A stretch of DNA of 64,000 bases from an uncultured Lachnospiraceae bacterium. Its GTDB lineage: Bacteria > Bacillota > Clostridia > Lachnospirales > Lachnospiraceae. Position 1 is the first letter of the stretch. Every line of letters begins with the position of its first letter. The stretch lies in assembly GCA_934292725.1 (NCBI GenBank), contig CAKQXY010000002.1:101867-165866 (forward strand), given 5' to 3'. A program made the position numbers and the translations under genes. Below the pieces are notes generated by a model that worked only from the letters and a program-made list of their open reading frames with translations, had not been told where the DNA came from and did not search any database. Below are positions 1-8,007 of this stretch, piece after piece.

Positions 1-103
1 TGTACTCAGCTGTCTCATGGATCAGTTGCTGGATCTTGTCTTCCTCGTTTGGATTATATCCATGCGTCTTCTGATATAGTTTCTTTTGCTGTCGATTGGT
101 CAT
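1..103 (-). CDS. Partial hypothetical protein, cut by the window edge
   Basis: An ATG at 101-103 is preceded by an AAAGGAA-type ribosome site, and the frame stays open for 34 codons to the edge of the window. The visible N-terminus begins MTNRQQKKLYQKTHG and is polar and charged. The start overlaps the stop of the upstream small gene (ATGA), as in the rest of this leftward operon, which supports translation. No family is recognised; it is probably another small early gene of the mobile element. Confidence 0.6.
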   Translation of the reverse strand, partial: MTNRQQKKLYQKTHGYNPNEEDKIQQLIHETAEY

Positions 104-267
104 TCTTGTTCCTTTCTTCTTTTCGCTTCCTCTGCATCATACTGCGCCTTGCTTTTATAAAATTTGCATTTCTCTGTTTTGCAGTACAATCTTTTCATCA
201 CATCACAATAGCCTTGTGAACGTAGCTCACTATGTTCAACGAATCCGAAACAATCTTTCTTTACCAT
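100..267 (-). CDS. Small cysteine-rich protein (55 aa)
   Basis: This small gene has a strong AAGGAGG site seven bases before its ATG at 265-267. The product begins MVKKDCFGFVEH and has cysteines at about residues 6, 21, 29 and 34, including a C-x4-C pair (CKTEKC) followed by an aromatic residue, which suggests a small zinc-binding fold. The C-terminus is highly charged. The stop overlaps the next start in an ATGA. Similar small Cys-rich proteins are common in early operons of clostridial phages (general knowledge, not searched). Function unknown. Confidence 0.7.
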   Translation of the reverse strand: MVKKDCFGFVEHSELRSQGYCDVMKRLYCKTEKCKFYKSKAQYDAEEAKRRKEQE

Positions 268-277
268 GTCAACCTCC

Positions 278-631
278 TTAAATCAAAAATATTGTTATTT
301 TGTGAATCTTCGTTGCCTCTGCCACCTGCTGCCACAGATCTGCATTGGCGACTGGTTTTCCGTTTGCTCTTTTCCAATCTGCCTTTTCCCAGGCTGATAA
401 ATACTGGAAACCTGTTTTGATATAGCCGCTGCCCTTGATCGTGATCTCTGATGGCTTAATCATATGCTTTAGACCTTCTAAAACTGCTAGAAGTTCCAAG
501 CGCTGCCGTGAATTCTTTGAATCACCAATCCCTTTTACCTCTAGCAGACGTTCTTTCCCTTTAACCACGCAACGGAGGGTGGCCATATAGGCCTTGCCCT
601 CTAGTCTTGTGCTGATCTGCACCGGTATCAT
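278..631 (-). CDS. RNase H-like protein (117 aa)
   Basis: The fold looks like ribonuclease HI. The N-terminal beta-rich part is followed by a segment around SRQRLELLAVLEGLKH (the family's central helix) and a C-terminal stretch with WEKADWKRANGKPVANADLW, which strongly resembles the RNase HI segment W-x-K-x-x-W-K-T-x-x-x-K-P-V-x-N-x-D-L-W. At 117 residues it is shorter than the usual 150 or so, and I cannot place all four catalytic acidic residues, so activity is uncertain. It would cleave RNA in RNA-DNA hybrids during element replication. The ATG overlaps the stop of the upstream gene by four bases. Confidence 0.75.
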   Translation of the reverse strand: MIPVQISTRLEGKAYMATLRCVVKGKERLLEVKGIGDSKNSRQRLELLAVLEGLKHMIKPSEITIKGSGYIKTGFQYLSAWEKADWKRANGKPVANADLWQQVAEATKIHKITIFLI

Positions 632-936
632 ATTGTATCCTCACTGAGATAATTGCGGCCGAACACCTTTCTAAAGTACTCTCTTGTTCCCCAGTGAGCT
701 TCGAAAGCCCTCTGCGCATCCTCATGGAGAATCTTTCGGTTTTCTGTGCCATTCATGCTATCATGCACTGCATTCGGTCCTGTTCGATGGCAGGAGAGAC
801 ACAGATACACTTTCAAGCCATACTTTTCAGAAAGCCGGCGATTCGGTCCCCCAAAGCAATGGTGTTCTTCTGTCTGGCCGAGTGCTCCGCACAGATAGCA
901 TTCGCCTTTTTGCGTCATCATCCTAGTCTTCGCCAT
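628..936 (-). CDS. HNH-like zinc-binding protein (102 aa)
   Basis: Two zinc-knuckle pairs are visible: CYLCG near residue 13 and CLSCH near residue 46. Between them lies EEHHCFGG, and a later AVHDSMNG resembles the third element of HNH-type nucleases. Such short HNH-like proteins are frequent in replication and recombination operons of phages of Gram-positive bacteria. It may act as a small structure-specific or nicking nuclease, but that is inference. It overlaps the upstream gene by 19 bases and the downstream gene by 4, so it is translationally coupled. Confidence 0.65.
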   Translation of the reverse strand: MAKTRMMTQKGECYLCGALGQTEEHHCFGGPNRRLSEKYGLKVYLCLSCHRTGPNAVHDSMNGTENRKILHEDAQRAFEAHWGTREYFRKVFGRNYLSEDTI

Positions 937-1496
937 GGTAATTCCTCTTTCTCTAAGTTTTTCAGTGCGCTACTCCACTCTTGAAGTGGAATTGTTTTCT
1001 CCACGGCTAATGTCATGTAGTTCGACATCCAGTAGACCAGTCGCCCATCTGTCTGAATCACTTCTGGCAAATCATCACCCACCTTGTAATTTAACTTAGG
1101 ATCATGGGTGGCTTCCACAATGAAATTATCACACAGGTACAATTTCGATCTATCAAATACCGCCTGTAAAACCTTGTTCTCCTCAATCGTAAACAAGGTT
1201 TCATGCAAAACTTCTAGCTCTTCTTCAGGTCGAAGTTTTTCAATCAGATTGGGCACCTCTGCATCCTGCACGATTTGATCTTTCTCAATTCTTACTCCCG
1301 TTCCTTCCTTCGGAAATTCATCAACAATCTCAATGATCATTCCTTTATCACGCGCCGTGAGGATCATCGGGTCAATTTCCGCTGCCCAATGTGTTCCAGA
1401 TATCTTTAAACAACCATCCAGCATCCACACATGCAGGCATTTTTCTTTTGCAGCTTCTTTCATGAGCTTTTTCAAAGCACTTGTTTTGATTAACAT
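918..1496 (-). CDS. Hypothetical protein of the early operon (192 aa)
   Basis: A soluble alpha/beta protein starting MLIKTSALKKLMKEAAKEK, with a good AAGGAGG site nine bases upstream. I see no signal peptide, membrane segment or known catalytic motif. Aromatic and acidic residues are spread through the second half (around LVYWMSNYMTLAVEKTIPLQEW). It sits between ssb and the HNH-like gene, so a role in DNA replication or recombination is plausible from context only. No family recognised. Confidence 0.7.
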   Translation of the reverse strand: MLIKTSALKKLMKEAAKEKCLHVWMLDGCLKISGTHWAAEIDPMILTARDKGMIIEIVDEFPKEGTGVRIEKDQIVQDAEVPNLIEKLRPEEELEVLHETLFTIEENKVLQAVFDRSKLYLCDNFIVEATHDPKLNYKVGDDLPEVIQTDGRLVYWMSNYMTLAVEKTIPLQEWSSALKNLEKEELPWRRLG

Positions 1497-1508
1497 ATGT
1501 ATACCTCC

Positions 1509-1973
1509 TTAGTTAAACGGCAGTCCGTCGTCTTCTACACCATCTGGGATGTTCATAAATCCAGAAGCGTATGTACCCTGATTATCTAGCTGAGGTGCTG
1601 CGGACTGGGATACAGCCGGTTTGTTTCCGGCATTCGCACTCGCTGCCTTGTTCTCTGCGAACTCCTGCTCCTCGACAACCACATCAGTGGTATAGACCTT
1701 CTGACCGTCTCTGTTGGTGTAGCTGCCTGTCTGAAGACGACCTGTGACAACGATCTTAGTTCCCTGATGAAAATACTTCTCTGCGAACTCGCCTGAGCGA
1801 TCAAATGCTACACACTGAATAAAGTCAGCTGTCTGCTCTCCTGCACCTGCATTCCCGCGTCCTCTGCGATCTACTGCTAAGGTATATCTTGCGATTGCCA
1901 TCTGGCGCTCGCCCTGTGTGTAGCGGACTTCCGGATTTCTGGTAAGTCTGCCCATTAAAATTACTTTATTCAT
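1509..1973 (-). CDS. ssb: Single-stranded DNA-binding protein
   Basis: Typical bacterial SSB of 154 residues. The OB-fold begins MNKVILMGRLTRNPEVRYTQ and continues through ADFIQCVAFDRSGEFAEKYF and a TKIVVTGRLQTGSYTNRDGQ segment. A glycine/alanine/glutamine linker leads to the acidic C-terminal tip GVEDDGLPFN, which normally recruits partner proteins. It binds and protects single-stranded DNA. In this operon it probably serves element replication next to the HUH initiator, and is distinct from the host's own ssb, which is not in this window. Its start overlaps the stop of the upstream gene by eight bases. Confidence 0.95.
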   Translation of the reverse strand: MNKVILMGRLTRNPEVRYTQGERQMAIARYTLAVDRRGRGNAGAGEQTADFIQCVAFDRSGEFAEKYFHQGTKIVVTGRLQTGSYTNRDGQKVYTTDVVVEEQEFAENKAASANAGNKPAVSQSAAPQLDNQGTYASGFMNIPDGVEDDGLPFN

Positions 1974-3216
1974 TGATGCCTCCTAGTGTCATCTGCCCCG
2001 GAATCTCTTTATCCTCTTGAGCCTTTCGGATCACGTTTGCAATTGTTTTTGCCTGGATCATATGGCCATCCCATGCATCCCAGCGTCCTTCCTCTGCTGC
2101 TTTGAGTGCTTTTTCATAGCAAGTTCTTAAATCGTTCAACCACTCTTGCGCTGGCGCAATTTCCTCTGGTTCGTTTGTTCCACTCTCTAATTTTGGTTCG
2201 AGTGCCAACTGCTCTGAAATGCCTGATTCTTCTAGCGTTTCAGAAGATTTCATACCACTTTTTTCTGATGGCTGAATTTTGGAATGTTCCTCTGCCTTTT
2301 CGGTTTTCGGTTTTTCCGGCTGTCGTTCGCGTTTTTCCTGCTTTTGGCTTACTTTCTCCAGTCTCTGCTCCATTTTTTCTGGTTTCGCTTTTGATTTCAC
2401 TACCTCCACTCTTTTTGCTTTTTCTGGTTCTTTTCTTGGAAATGGCTGACCATACAAAGCTTCCCATGCTTTTTCTGGAAGCATCGAGATTGGGCATAAC
2501 GCTCTAAGTTCTAAAGCGAATTTTTCCCAAGTATATGTTAGGGTTTCATCTGTTCTTAGGTTTACAAGAGTGATCGGATCTTGTCCATCAAAAGAAAGCA
2601 TCAACTTTCCTTTCCCTGGTACGCGGACAATCTTTACTCCTTGTCCAGTCGGAGCAAACACTTCAAGAAGTCCATCCGATTCTGGTTGATTCACTTGTAT
2701 ATGTGCAACTGGATACCGCTCTGGTATTTCTTGAAAATACAAGAACAGTACTTCCTGTAAGATAGTTCTTTCCTCTGGCAGAGGTTGCTCTAAGGCCACC
2801 TCGATATCTGTAATTTTTTCTTCTTCTGCTATTTCTGCTTTGATTTCTCTAATTTCTTCTCGCGTTGTTCCAGAAGGAATTGCTGCTATCACTTCATCAG
2901 ACATTGTAAGCATCTCTGCCAGCTTGGTCATTCCGATTCCTCGGTGCTTTTCAACCAGATTCTCGGAATAACCTCCTTCTGAGAATCGATCATTGATAGC
3001 CATGTATCTCGATACTAAATCTCTTGATAAGCCATATCTCGTTTTTGCATACTCATTTACATCCTTATATCCAGATCGTGCGAGAATATTTGTATCCCTC
3101 GCCACTTTTAGAAGATACCCAATTCTGACGAAGCTCTGCGCCGTCTGGTGAATCTCTCTGTCCATTCGGTCTTGGAAAATTTCAAAATTTCCCGAAAAAT
3201 CCTTGTTTAAATTCAT
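1966..3216 (-). CDS. Hypothetical DNA-binding-like protein with charged linker (416 aa)
   Basis: Residues 1-100 are helical (FVRIGYLLKVARD, then GYKDVNEYAKTRYGLSRDLV) and resemble helix-turn-helix-containing N-termini of phage and conjugative-element replication proteins. The middle part is alpha/beta. Residues of about 265-340 form a long Lys/Glu/Gln-rich low-complexity linker, and the last 70 residues are helical again, ending GQMTLGGINE. The terminal QMTLGG looks like a sliding-clamp-binding type peptide (Q-x-x-L/M), an inference worth testing. A TTGGAGG site precedes the ATG. It overlaps PcfJ-like and ssb by a few bases. Specific function unknown. Confidence 0.65.
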   Translation of the reverse strand: MNLNKDFSGNFEIFQDRMDREIHQTAQSFVRIGYLLKVARDTNILARSGYKDVNEYAKTRYGLSRDLVSRYMAINDRFSEGGYSENLVEKHRGIGMTKLAEMLTMSDEVIAAIPSGTTREEIREIKAEIAEEEKITDIEVALEQPLPEERTILQEVLFLYFQEIPERYPVAHIQVNQPESDGLLEVFAPTGQGVKIVRVPGKGKLMLSFDGQDPITLVNLRTDETLTYTWEKFALELRALCPISMLPEKAWEALYGQPFPRKEPEKAKRVEVVKSKAKPEKMEQRLEKVSQKQEKRERQPEKPKTEKAEEHSKIQPSEKSGMKSSETLEESGISEQLALEPKLESGTNEPEEIAPAQEWLNDLRTCYEKALKAAEEGRWDAWDGHMIQAKTIANVIRKAQEDKEIPGQMTLGGINE

Positions 3217-5207
3217 ATTACCTCCAATAAATCCCCTGATAAAAGATTGTATAATTGATTGTCCCTTGTGTTTTCGGATTCTTTCAATTGATCCATCTCT
3301 GCGATTCTTTTTAATCTGCTTTCTTCCTGCAGGGTTCTTTGTTCTTCATCCATACGATCTTTTAAATTTTTTTGCCACTCTTTGATATATGTGTTCACTT
3401 TTTGTAAATCTGGTTGTCGATTGTATTCAGATCGTTTCTGACGTACTGTTCCTCCTGGCTCTACTTCTAACGTATACCACGCTCGCCGTGGAAGTGTTTT
3501 CTTTCTCAGAAACATGATATAAGTCTCATGTGCCTCAATACGTTCATAGTATCTTTCTGATGCGCCGGCGCAATGATGCAGTTCTTTCGAATCTGCCATG
3601 ATCTGCTTAATTGTTGTCGGAACCATAATAATAAAATCATTTCCTTCATACTCATATATCGCCTTGATCCTTTTCAGAATTCCCTCTGCTTTCGGGAACT
3701 TCGTTTTCATAGCCTCTGCCTGCTCATCCTCTTCTACAGAATTGATCTCTTCCACAAGGCTATCGTGACGTTTCAACAGCTCTTTCGGCCTAAATATGAT
3801 TTCATCATATACATCTAGACCTAATCGTTCAGCCATTGATAAATAATCCTTCCATTGATCGATAATATAAGAGGCATTCTTTTTGTACTGCTTCATCTGA
3901 CGTTCAATGAAATGGGCTGATTTTGCATCCGTCATTCGGTCCCTGATGAAGTTCAGATCAGAAGGGTATATCTTATTCTCATCCATAAACCTTATGGTTT
4001 CTTCCGGTATTTTGTATTGAAATACCGCGTTTGCCTCCTCCAGTTTCAACCACTTTAAGTAACATTGGCTTCCATTGGCAGCTTTCAATCTATGAATTCT
4101 TTGCATGCTAATCTTTAGAACATCCTCTGCCGTCTTTCCCTGCAACCATAAGTCGGTATAACACCCATATATGGATAGTCGCTTCTCCGTTTCCTCCTTA
4201 AGCAATCGTTCAAGGCCCATTTTTGCGATGTATTCATATGCTCCAGCGACCGGATAATTCGCCATTAAATTGTTATATTGCAATTTCCATCCCTTTGCTG
4301 CCATAAATGGAATCCCTAACTTATCATACCTTGTTCCCTTGAGTGCTTCATTCACTCCATCAGAAAAACAATACGCTGATCCCCATCGGAAATTTCTTGG
4401 ATTCGTATCCCACCATTGCTGATCCTCGTCTGTCCTGTAGTCCTGCCCATAAAAAATGCTTAAAGGTCTTTCTCCAGTTTTCCCCATAAGCATTCTGATT
4501 GATTCAACCCTCGACATGTATACGCCATCCTTTGTATATCTGGCCACCACATCAAAGTATCGTGCTACGCATTGATCCCCACAATCTTGCAACAAAAGAA
4601 ACTTCTCTTTTTGAATTACTTCTTTTCGTCTTGTTCCAATAATGGTTTTTCCTCCCACACATATGGTTTTCTTACCTGCTTTGATTTTCCCAGACTCAAT
4701 TCGGTTGCAAGCCGTACAATAATACAAATCCTTCCCTTCAAACTTAAGTCCATAGTCCTGGAAATATCCTTCTATCCACAGAAGAAATTTTTCCGGCAGT
4801 TGCGGTATTTTTTCCATTCGAGCTTTTATTCTTGCATATTTTCTTTCATGTGCACGTTTGAGCTTAGCATTGTTATATTGGAATTCCATCATTTCGATTC
4901 CTCTTATTGCTCTTTTCTCATCCCACTTACAAAAATCAGCAATGATTTTACTGTCCCTTTCTTGATCTGGACGAGGACCCCATCCATACCATCCTTCTGT
5001 GGCATACTCAATACCACAGACCTTCCATTTCTCCGAGAAGAATTCATGTCTCCCTTCTGGGTCAATTACATATCGCCCTTTTTTTACCGTGTCATAGAAA
5101 CAATCCAAGAGTAACAAACCTTTGTAGACCTTTGCTGTTACACTCCACTTCGTTTTTCTTGCCTTGGGAAGTTTCACAGTGAGCAGTTCCTGCTTGGGCC
5201 ATCTCAT
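3213..5207 (-). CDS. PcfJ-like protein (664 aa)
   Basis: The C-terminal third carries the PcfJ-domain signature: KELHHCAGASERYYERI near residue 545, then TYIMFLRKKTLPRRAWYTLE and RQKRSEYNRQPD. PcfJ-like proteins are found on conjugative plasmids, integrative elements and phages of Firmicutes; their biochemical activity is not settled. A CTACNRIESGK-type cysteine pair near residue 165, with a preceding Y-Y-C, suggests a zinc site. Start and stop overlap both neighbours in ATGA-type junctions, so it is co-translated with the DUF7666-like gene and the gene that follows. Confidence 0.8.
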   Translation of the reverse strand: MRWPKQELLTVKLPKARKTKWSVTAKVYKGLLLLDCFYDTVKKGRYVIDPEGRHEFFSEKWKVCGIEYATEGWYGWGPRPDQERDSKIIADFCKWDEKRAIRGIEMMEFQYNNAKLKRAHERKYARIKARMEKIPQLPEKFLLWIEGYFQDYGLKFEGKDLYYCTACNRIESGKIKAGKKTICVGGKTIIGTRRKEVIQKEKFLLLQDCGDQCVARYFDVVARYTKDGVYMSRVESIRMLMGKTGERPLSIFYGQDYRTDEDQQWWDTNPRNFRWGSAYCFSDGVNEALKGTRYDKLGIPFMAAKGWKLQYNNLMANYPVAGAYEYIAKMGLERLLKEETEKRLSIYGCYTDLWLQGKTAEDVLKISMQRIHRLKAANGSQCYLKWLKLEEANAVFQYKIPEETIRFMDENKIYPSDLNFIRDRMTDAKSAHFIERQMKQYKKNASYIIDQWKDYLSMAERLGLDVYDEIIFRPKELLKRHDSLVEEINSVEEDEQAEAMKTKFPKAEGILKRIKAIYEYEGNDFIIMVPTTIKQIMADSKELHHCAGASERYYERIEAHETYIMFLRKKTLPRRAWYTLEVEPGGTVRQKRSEYNRQPDLQKVNTYIKEWQKNLKDRMDEEQRTLQEESRLKRIAEMDQLKESENTRDNQLYNLLSGDLLEVI

Positions 5208-5752
5208 ATCCGAATCACCTTCCCTTCGCTGATTGTGTACATGCCCTCTGCCTCTTTTCGATCAATCGTAGTCCATCTGGCTTCCACAATTTTTCCCTCA
5301 GCGTTTTCCTGTAGCAATACCAGAATACTTCCTTCTTTTCCTTCAGCAACTGGACTATATCCTTTCACAATCACTGCACATCCGCTTTCTGCTGTCCCTA
5401 TGTCTATCTTTACATTCACCTTTCCGATTCGATTAAAATAACGTGTCGGATGGACAACATAATACTTTGCCGCTGCTAGCACAAACTCGCAAAAACCCAG
5501 ACGTTTCACAAGATTCAGTTCAGTGCAAGAAATTTTACTATCTGTTCCGTCTTCGTCCAGATCTCCTCCTGCCTCAACTTGCCAATACTCTGATGTGTCC
5601 CAGTTTGGATAATAAGTGAGGCAATCCAGAGGATTTTCTGCACAGTGGAATCCATTGGCTACACAGTTTGCTTTATCGGTTACATTCATACCGACCTTAA
5701 ACTGATATCCTCTGCAGGTCAGACCTTTTTGAAATCCCTTGTAAGCAATCAT
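5204..5752 (-). CDS. DUF7666-like domain protein (182 aa)
   Basis: The N-terminus reads MIAYKGFQKGLTCRGYQFK and continues with CVANGFHCAENPLDCLTYY, which I recognise as the start of a domain of unknown function often found in phage and mobile-element proteins (DUF7666-type, from memory). I chose the ATG at 5750-5752 because the GGAGGT site abuts an earlier in-frame ATG at 5761 and is correctly spaced (nine bases) only for the later one. The conserved NGFHCAENPLDCL motif holds Cys and His that might bind a metal. Function unknown. Confidence 0.7.
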   Translation of the reverse strand: MIAYKGFQKGLTCRGYQFKVGMNVTDKANCVANGFHCAENPLDCLTYYPNWDTSEYWQVEAGGDLDEDGTDSKISCTELNLVKRLGFCEFVLAAAKYYVVHPTRYFNRIGKVNVKIDIGTAESGCAVIVKGYSPVAEGKEGSILVLLQENAEGKIVEARWTTIDRKEAEGMYTISEGKVIRI

Positions 5753-6252
5753 ACTGACCATACCTCCGTTCCATCATAGACGTATTTTTCAAATTCTGTC
5801 TTGTCCATTGATAGATAGGATCGAATCAGTTTCTTTACCTGCATGTCCGTCTCAAATCCTGCTGCTGCCACTGGCTTATGCTCTCTCTCATAAAGCCTTC
5901 GTGCCTTTTTCCCGGCAACTGCCAGTGTAATGTCATGGATTTCCTGCAATCTCTTTCCCTTCTTCATGATCTTAATCTGGATCTCTTCATCAGTTGCTAC
6001 CATAGTTTCTGCCATGGCAATATATCTTGTTGGTCCCTGCTCCTTCTGCAAGGCAACTCGACCCATAGCTGCCGTTCTCTTTGTCGCGAGCTTGTCTATT
6101 ATCCCATCTGCGTAATCCTGCGCATCGTCTGGATCTAGTCCATTCTCCTGCGCAAGTGCCATCAAGCTCTCCAAATCGCCTTCATTTCGGAAGCCCTCTG
6201 CTGCTGCATTCAGTTCCTCTACCGAATTGAACTCTCCGAACTTATCAAACAT
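5749..6252 (-). CDS. Hypothetical protein with MFDxFG N-terminal module (167 aa)
   Basis: The start is placed at the ATG preceded by GAGGAGGCAAGCC, which gives an N-terminus of MFDKFGEFNSVEELNAAAEG. Residues 1-75 align with those of the upstream gene: MFDxFG, S-x-E-x-LN, GDLE, LA-x-ENGL, DA-x-x-Y and a distal AAMGR are shared. The C-terminal part is helical and basic and differs between the two. The pair looks like an old duplication of a common N-terminal adaptor with divergent C-termini. Function unknown; the stop overlaps the next start. Confidence 0.7.
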   Translation of the reverse strand: MFDKFGEFNSVEELNAAAEGFRNEGDLESLMALAQENGLDPDDAQDYADGIIDKLATKRTAAMGRVALQKEQGPTRYIAMAETMVATDEEIQIKIMKKGKRLQEIHDITLAVAGKKARRLYEREHKPVAAAGFETDMQVKKLIRSYLSMDKTEFEKYVYDGTEVWSV

Positions 6253-6733
6253 GGCTTGCCTCCTCTGCATAAAAGTCTCTTACGATCTCCTCTACTGACT
6301 TAAGAGAAAGATCTGGAATCGCCAGCTTTCCCCATGGTGTGATGCCTTCCGGCATTCTAGCCGGTGCTTGTACAAGTGCTTCCATCAGCTTGCCTAAGCA
6401 ATCCACAGCTGACTTGTCAGAGCGCAGCACTGCTTTCTGCAATTCCGCGTTATCTCTCACTACCTGACGAAGCATGCCAATCATTCCGCAGATCATGATA
6501 GAATCTCTTGAATCAATTCCATCCAACTCTACACGGAGTCTTCCCATCGCTGCATCACCAAGATATGTTAGCTGCGACTTTCTTCCCTCCATGTACCACT
6601 CTGCGTCTACCATGCACAAGCCGTTCTCCTTGGCCAGTGTTACCACCCCCTCCAGATCACCTTCCTGCTTGAGCAATGCTGCCTTTTCGTTCAGCTGCTC
6701 TAATGATCTCATTTTTCCAAATCTGTCAAACAT
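6245..6733 (-). CDS. Hypothetical protein with MFDxFG N-terminal module, paralogue (162 aa)
   Basis: The chosen ATG has GAAGGAGAACAGG upstream and gives MFDRFGKMRSLEQLNEKAAL, matching the start of its downstream paralogue. The shared module spans about 75 residues (GDLEGVVTLAKENGL, DAEWYMEGR, AAMGR). The C-terminal half is unrelated, rich in helices, with a PEGITPWGKLAIPDLSL segment. It overlaps the downstream gene by 8 bases and the upstream small gene by 25. No enzyme motif seen. Confidence 0.7.
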   Translation of the reverse strand: MFDRFGKMRSLEQLNEKAALLKQEGDLEGVVTLAKENGLCMVDAEWYMEGRKSQLTYLGDAAMGRLRVELDGIDSRDSIMICGMIGMLRQVVRDNAELQKAVLRSDKSAVDCLGKLMEALVQAPARMPEGITPWGKLAIPDLSLKSVEEIVRDFYAEEASHV

Positions 6734-6945
6734 CCTGTTCTCCTTCCCTGTAGAAGATTCCATGCACCGTGATACAGGATCTTGGTGTTCGGCTCCTCGA
6801 TGCCATAAAAGGCATTGAAGCGTCCGATCAGGTGCACGATCTCCTGTTGTTCTTTACTTAAGTTTCTTTCAAAGCTTTCCCAGGTTCCTCTGCGAACGGC
6901 CTCTTTCAATTCGTGCCATCCGTTCAGCCACAGAGCCTTTTCCAC
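6709..6945 (-). CDS. Small hypothetical protein, GTG start inside rep (78 aa)
   Basis: The frame is open further upstream, but the start is best placed at the GTG at 6943-6945, because GGAAGGAG stands seven bases before it. The product begins (M)EKALWLNGWHELKEAVRRG and includes WESFERNLSKEQQEIVHLIG and an FYGIEEPNTK segment. The gene therefore starts 77 bases inside the 3' end of rep in another frame, which ties its translation to rep. Soluble, helical, function unknown. Confidence 0.65.
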   Translation of the reverse strand: MEKALWLNGWHELKEAVRRGTWESFERNLSKEQQEIVHLIGRFNAFYGIEEPNTKILYHGAWNLLQGRRTGCLTDLEK

Positions 6946-7861
6946 TGGTTTTCTCCTTCCTGCGAAGATGAATGCTGATATAATATCCTCCATTCACTTC
7001 GTTGCAATATACATGGCTTGATTCACATATGTATCCCTTGTAGCGAAGCTCTCCACTGCGATACTTCGCGCTTTCCACATATTCCTTGATATGATCTCGA
7101 TTTCGAACCATCTTTGTCACCTCACTGGTTCGTGTCTGATGATGCTTATGCTCCTGCGGCTTTAACAAATTACGGCTTGCTGTCCAGCGCTTCTCATGCT
7201 TTTTGCGCTTGGTGTCTGCCGCAGGCTTGCTCATATACTCAGCAGCTCCTGCAATGCCGTTTTCATCTGTCTTTAAATATCGAGCCTCATTGCGTCCCCC
7301 ATATCTCCATAGGCTAAGCACGGTGTCCATATCTAGTAAGCTATCCATGAGCAGGTGATGATGTACTCTCACCGTCTCTCCATTCTCACTCACGCATTCT
7401 GTGATATAGATATATCTCGCCTTTGACAAATTGAGACGTTCTCGCTTTCTGTTCACCCTGCGGATGAAGCTATGCATACATTTCGTTGCTGCCTCTATGC
7501 TTTCTGGCTCATCGGTGTAGGTGAGCGTGATCCACAGATCTCCATCCGTGAAGTTACACTCGCAGAGTCGTCTGAAATACTTTCTGGCTTTTCTGCCATT
7601 CAGTGCTTTCATTCGTTCTCTCTCCTTTGCCTTGTCTACTTTTTGGAACTCCTTCACCTTTTTCTTTGCAAACTCTGGATAGATGTCGATATCCATATGG
7701 TCTCCAAAGACAATCTCTTTCGTAGCATATACTCCTATCGCTCTTTCAAGTGCCCTCTGAGCAAACCACTCATCCATATCATCTATGCTTTGCTCATATA
7801 CTGCCTCGTAATCATACTCACTGTATTTCGTTTTCATCTCATTAGCTTTCTGGTGGTACAT
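6869..7861 (-). CDS. HUH-type replication initiator (330 aa)
   Basis: The protein carries the motifs of rolling-circle HUH endonucleases: motif 1 GDLWITLTYTDEP, motif 2 VRVHHHLLMD near residue 167 (metal-binding His-hydrophobic-His), and motif 3 GAAEYMSKPA with the catalytic-type tyrosine near residue 208. Such proteins nick one strand at an origin and stay covalently bound. A basic segment (DTKRKKHEKRW) follows motif 3. The ATG at 7859-7861 has only a weak ribosome site, which fits tight translational control, and a candidate antisense RNA is encoded opposite the leader. It is the replication gene of the mobile element. Confidence 0.85.
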   Translation of the reverse strand: MYHQKANEMKTKYSEYDYEAVYEQSIDDMDEWFAQRALERAIGVYATKEIVFGDHMDIDIYPEFAKKKVKEFQKVDKAKERERMKALNGRKARKYFRRLCECNFTDGDLWITLTYTDEPESIEAATKCMHSFIRRVNRKRERLNLSKARYIYITECVSENGETVRVHHHLLMDSLLDMDTVLSLWRYGGRNEARYLKTDENGIAGAAEYMSKPAADTKRKKHEKRWTASRNLLKPQEHKHHQTRTSEVTKMVRNRDHIKEYVESAKYRSGELRYKGYICESSHVYCNEVNGGYYISIHLRRKEKTSGKGSVAERMARIERGRSQRNLGKL

Positions 7862-7888
7862 TAGTTATACTTGATTACTAGGGCACTT

Positions 7889-7907
7889 AAGAGTCCTTCC
7901 GACTCTT
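7889..7907 (-). promoter_or_regulatory. Stem-loop in the rep leader
   Basis: AAGAGTC and GACTCTT form a perfect 7-bp stem with a 5-base loop, 28 bases upstream of the rep start. There is no T-run, so it is more likely a control structure than a terminator. It overlaps the -35 box of the opposing small-RNA promoter. Confidence 0.5.
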
Positions 7908-7934
7908 GCTTTCTAAGCTCACATATGCTATACT
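7906..7934 (+). promoter_or_regulatory. Promoter of candidate antisense RNA opposite rep
   Basis: TTGCTT (7906-7911), a 17-base spacer and TATACT (7929-7934) read rightward, against the rep operon. No protein gene lies downstream before the terminator near 8000. Confidence 0.55.
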
Positions 7935-7940
7935 GTAAGC

Positions 7941-8003
7941 GGTGTATATGGAGTACCCATTATTTTGGCCGTTGTAAAGTCACCAGCTTTACAACGGCTT
8001 TTC
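7941..8003 (+). ncRNA. Candidate counter-transcribed RNA of rep
   Basis: A transcript from the promoter at 7906-7934 would start near 7941 and end at a perfect 12-bp hairpin (GCCGTTGTAAAG, loop of 7, CTTTACAACGGC) followed by TTTT at 7999-8002. The result is an RNA of about 60 bases, fully complementary to the leader of the leftward rep mRNA. In rolling-circle plasmids such as pT181 or pLS1, antisense RNAs placed like this limit Rep synthesis and copy number. The promoter and terminator are seen directly; the role is inference. Confidence 0.5.
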
Positions 8004-8007
8004 CCAT

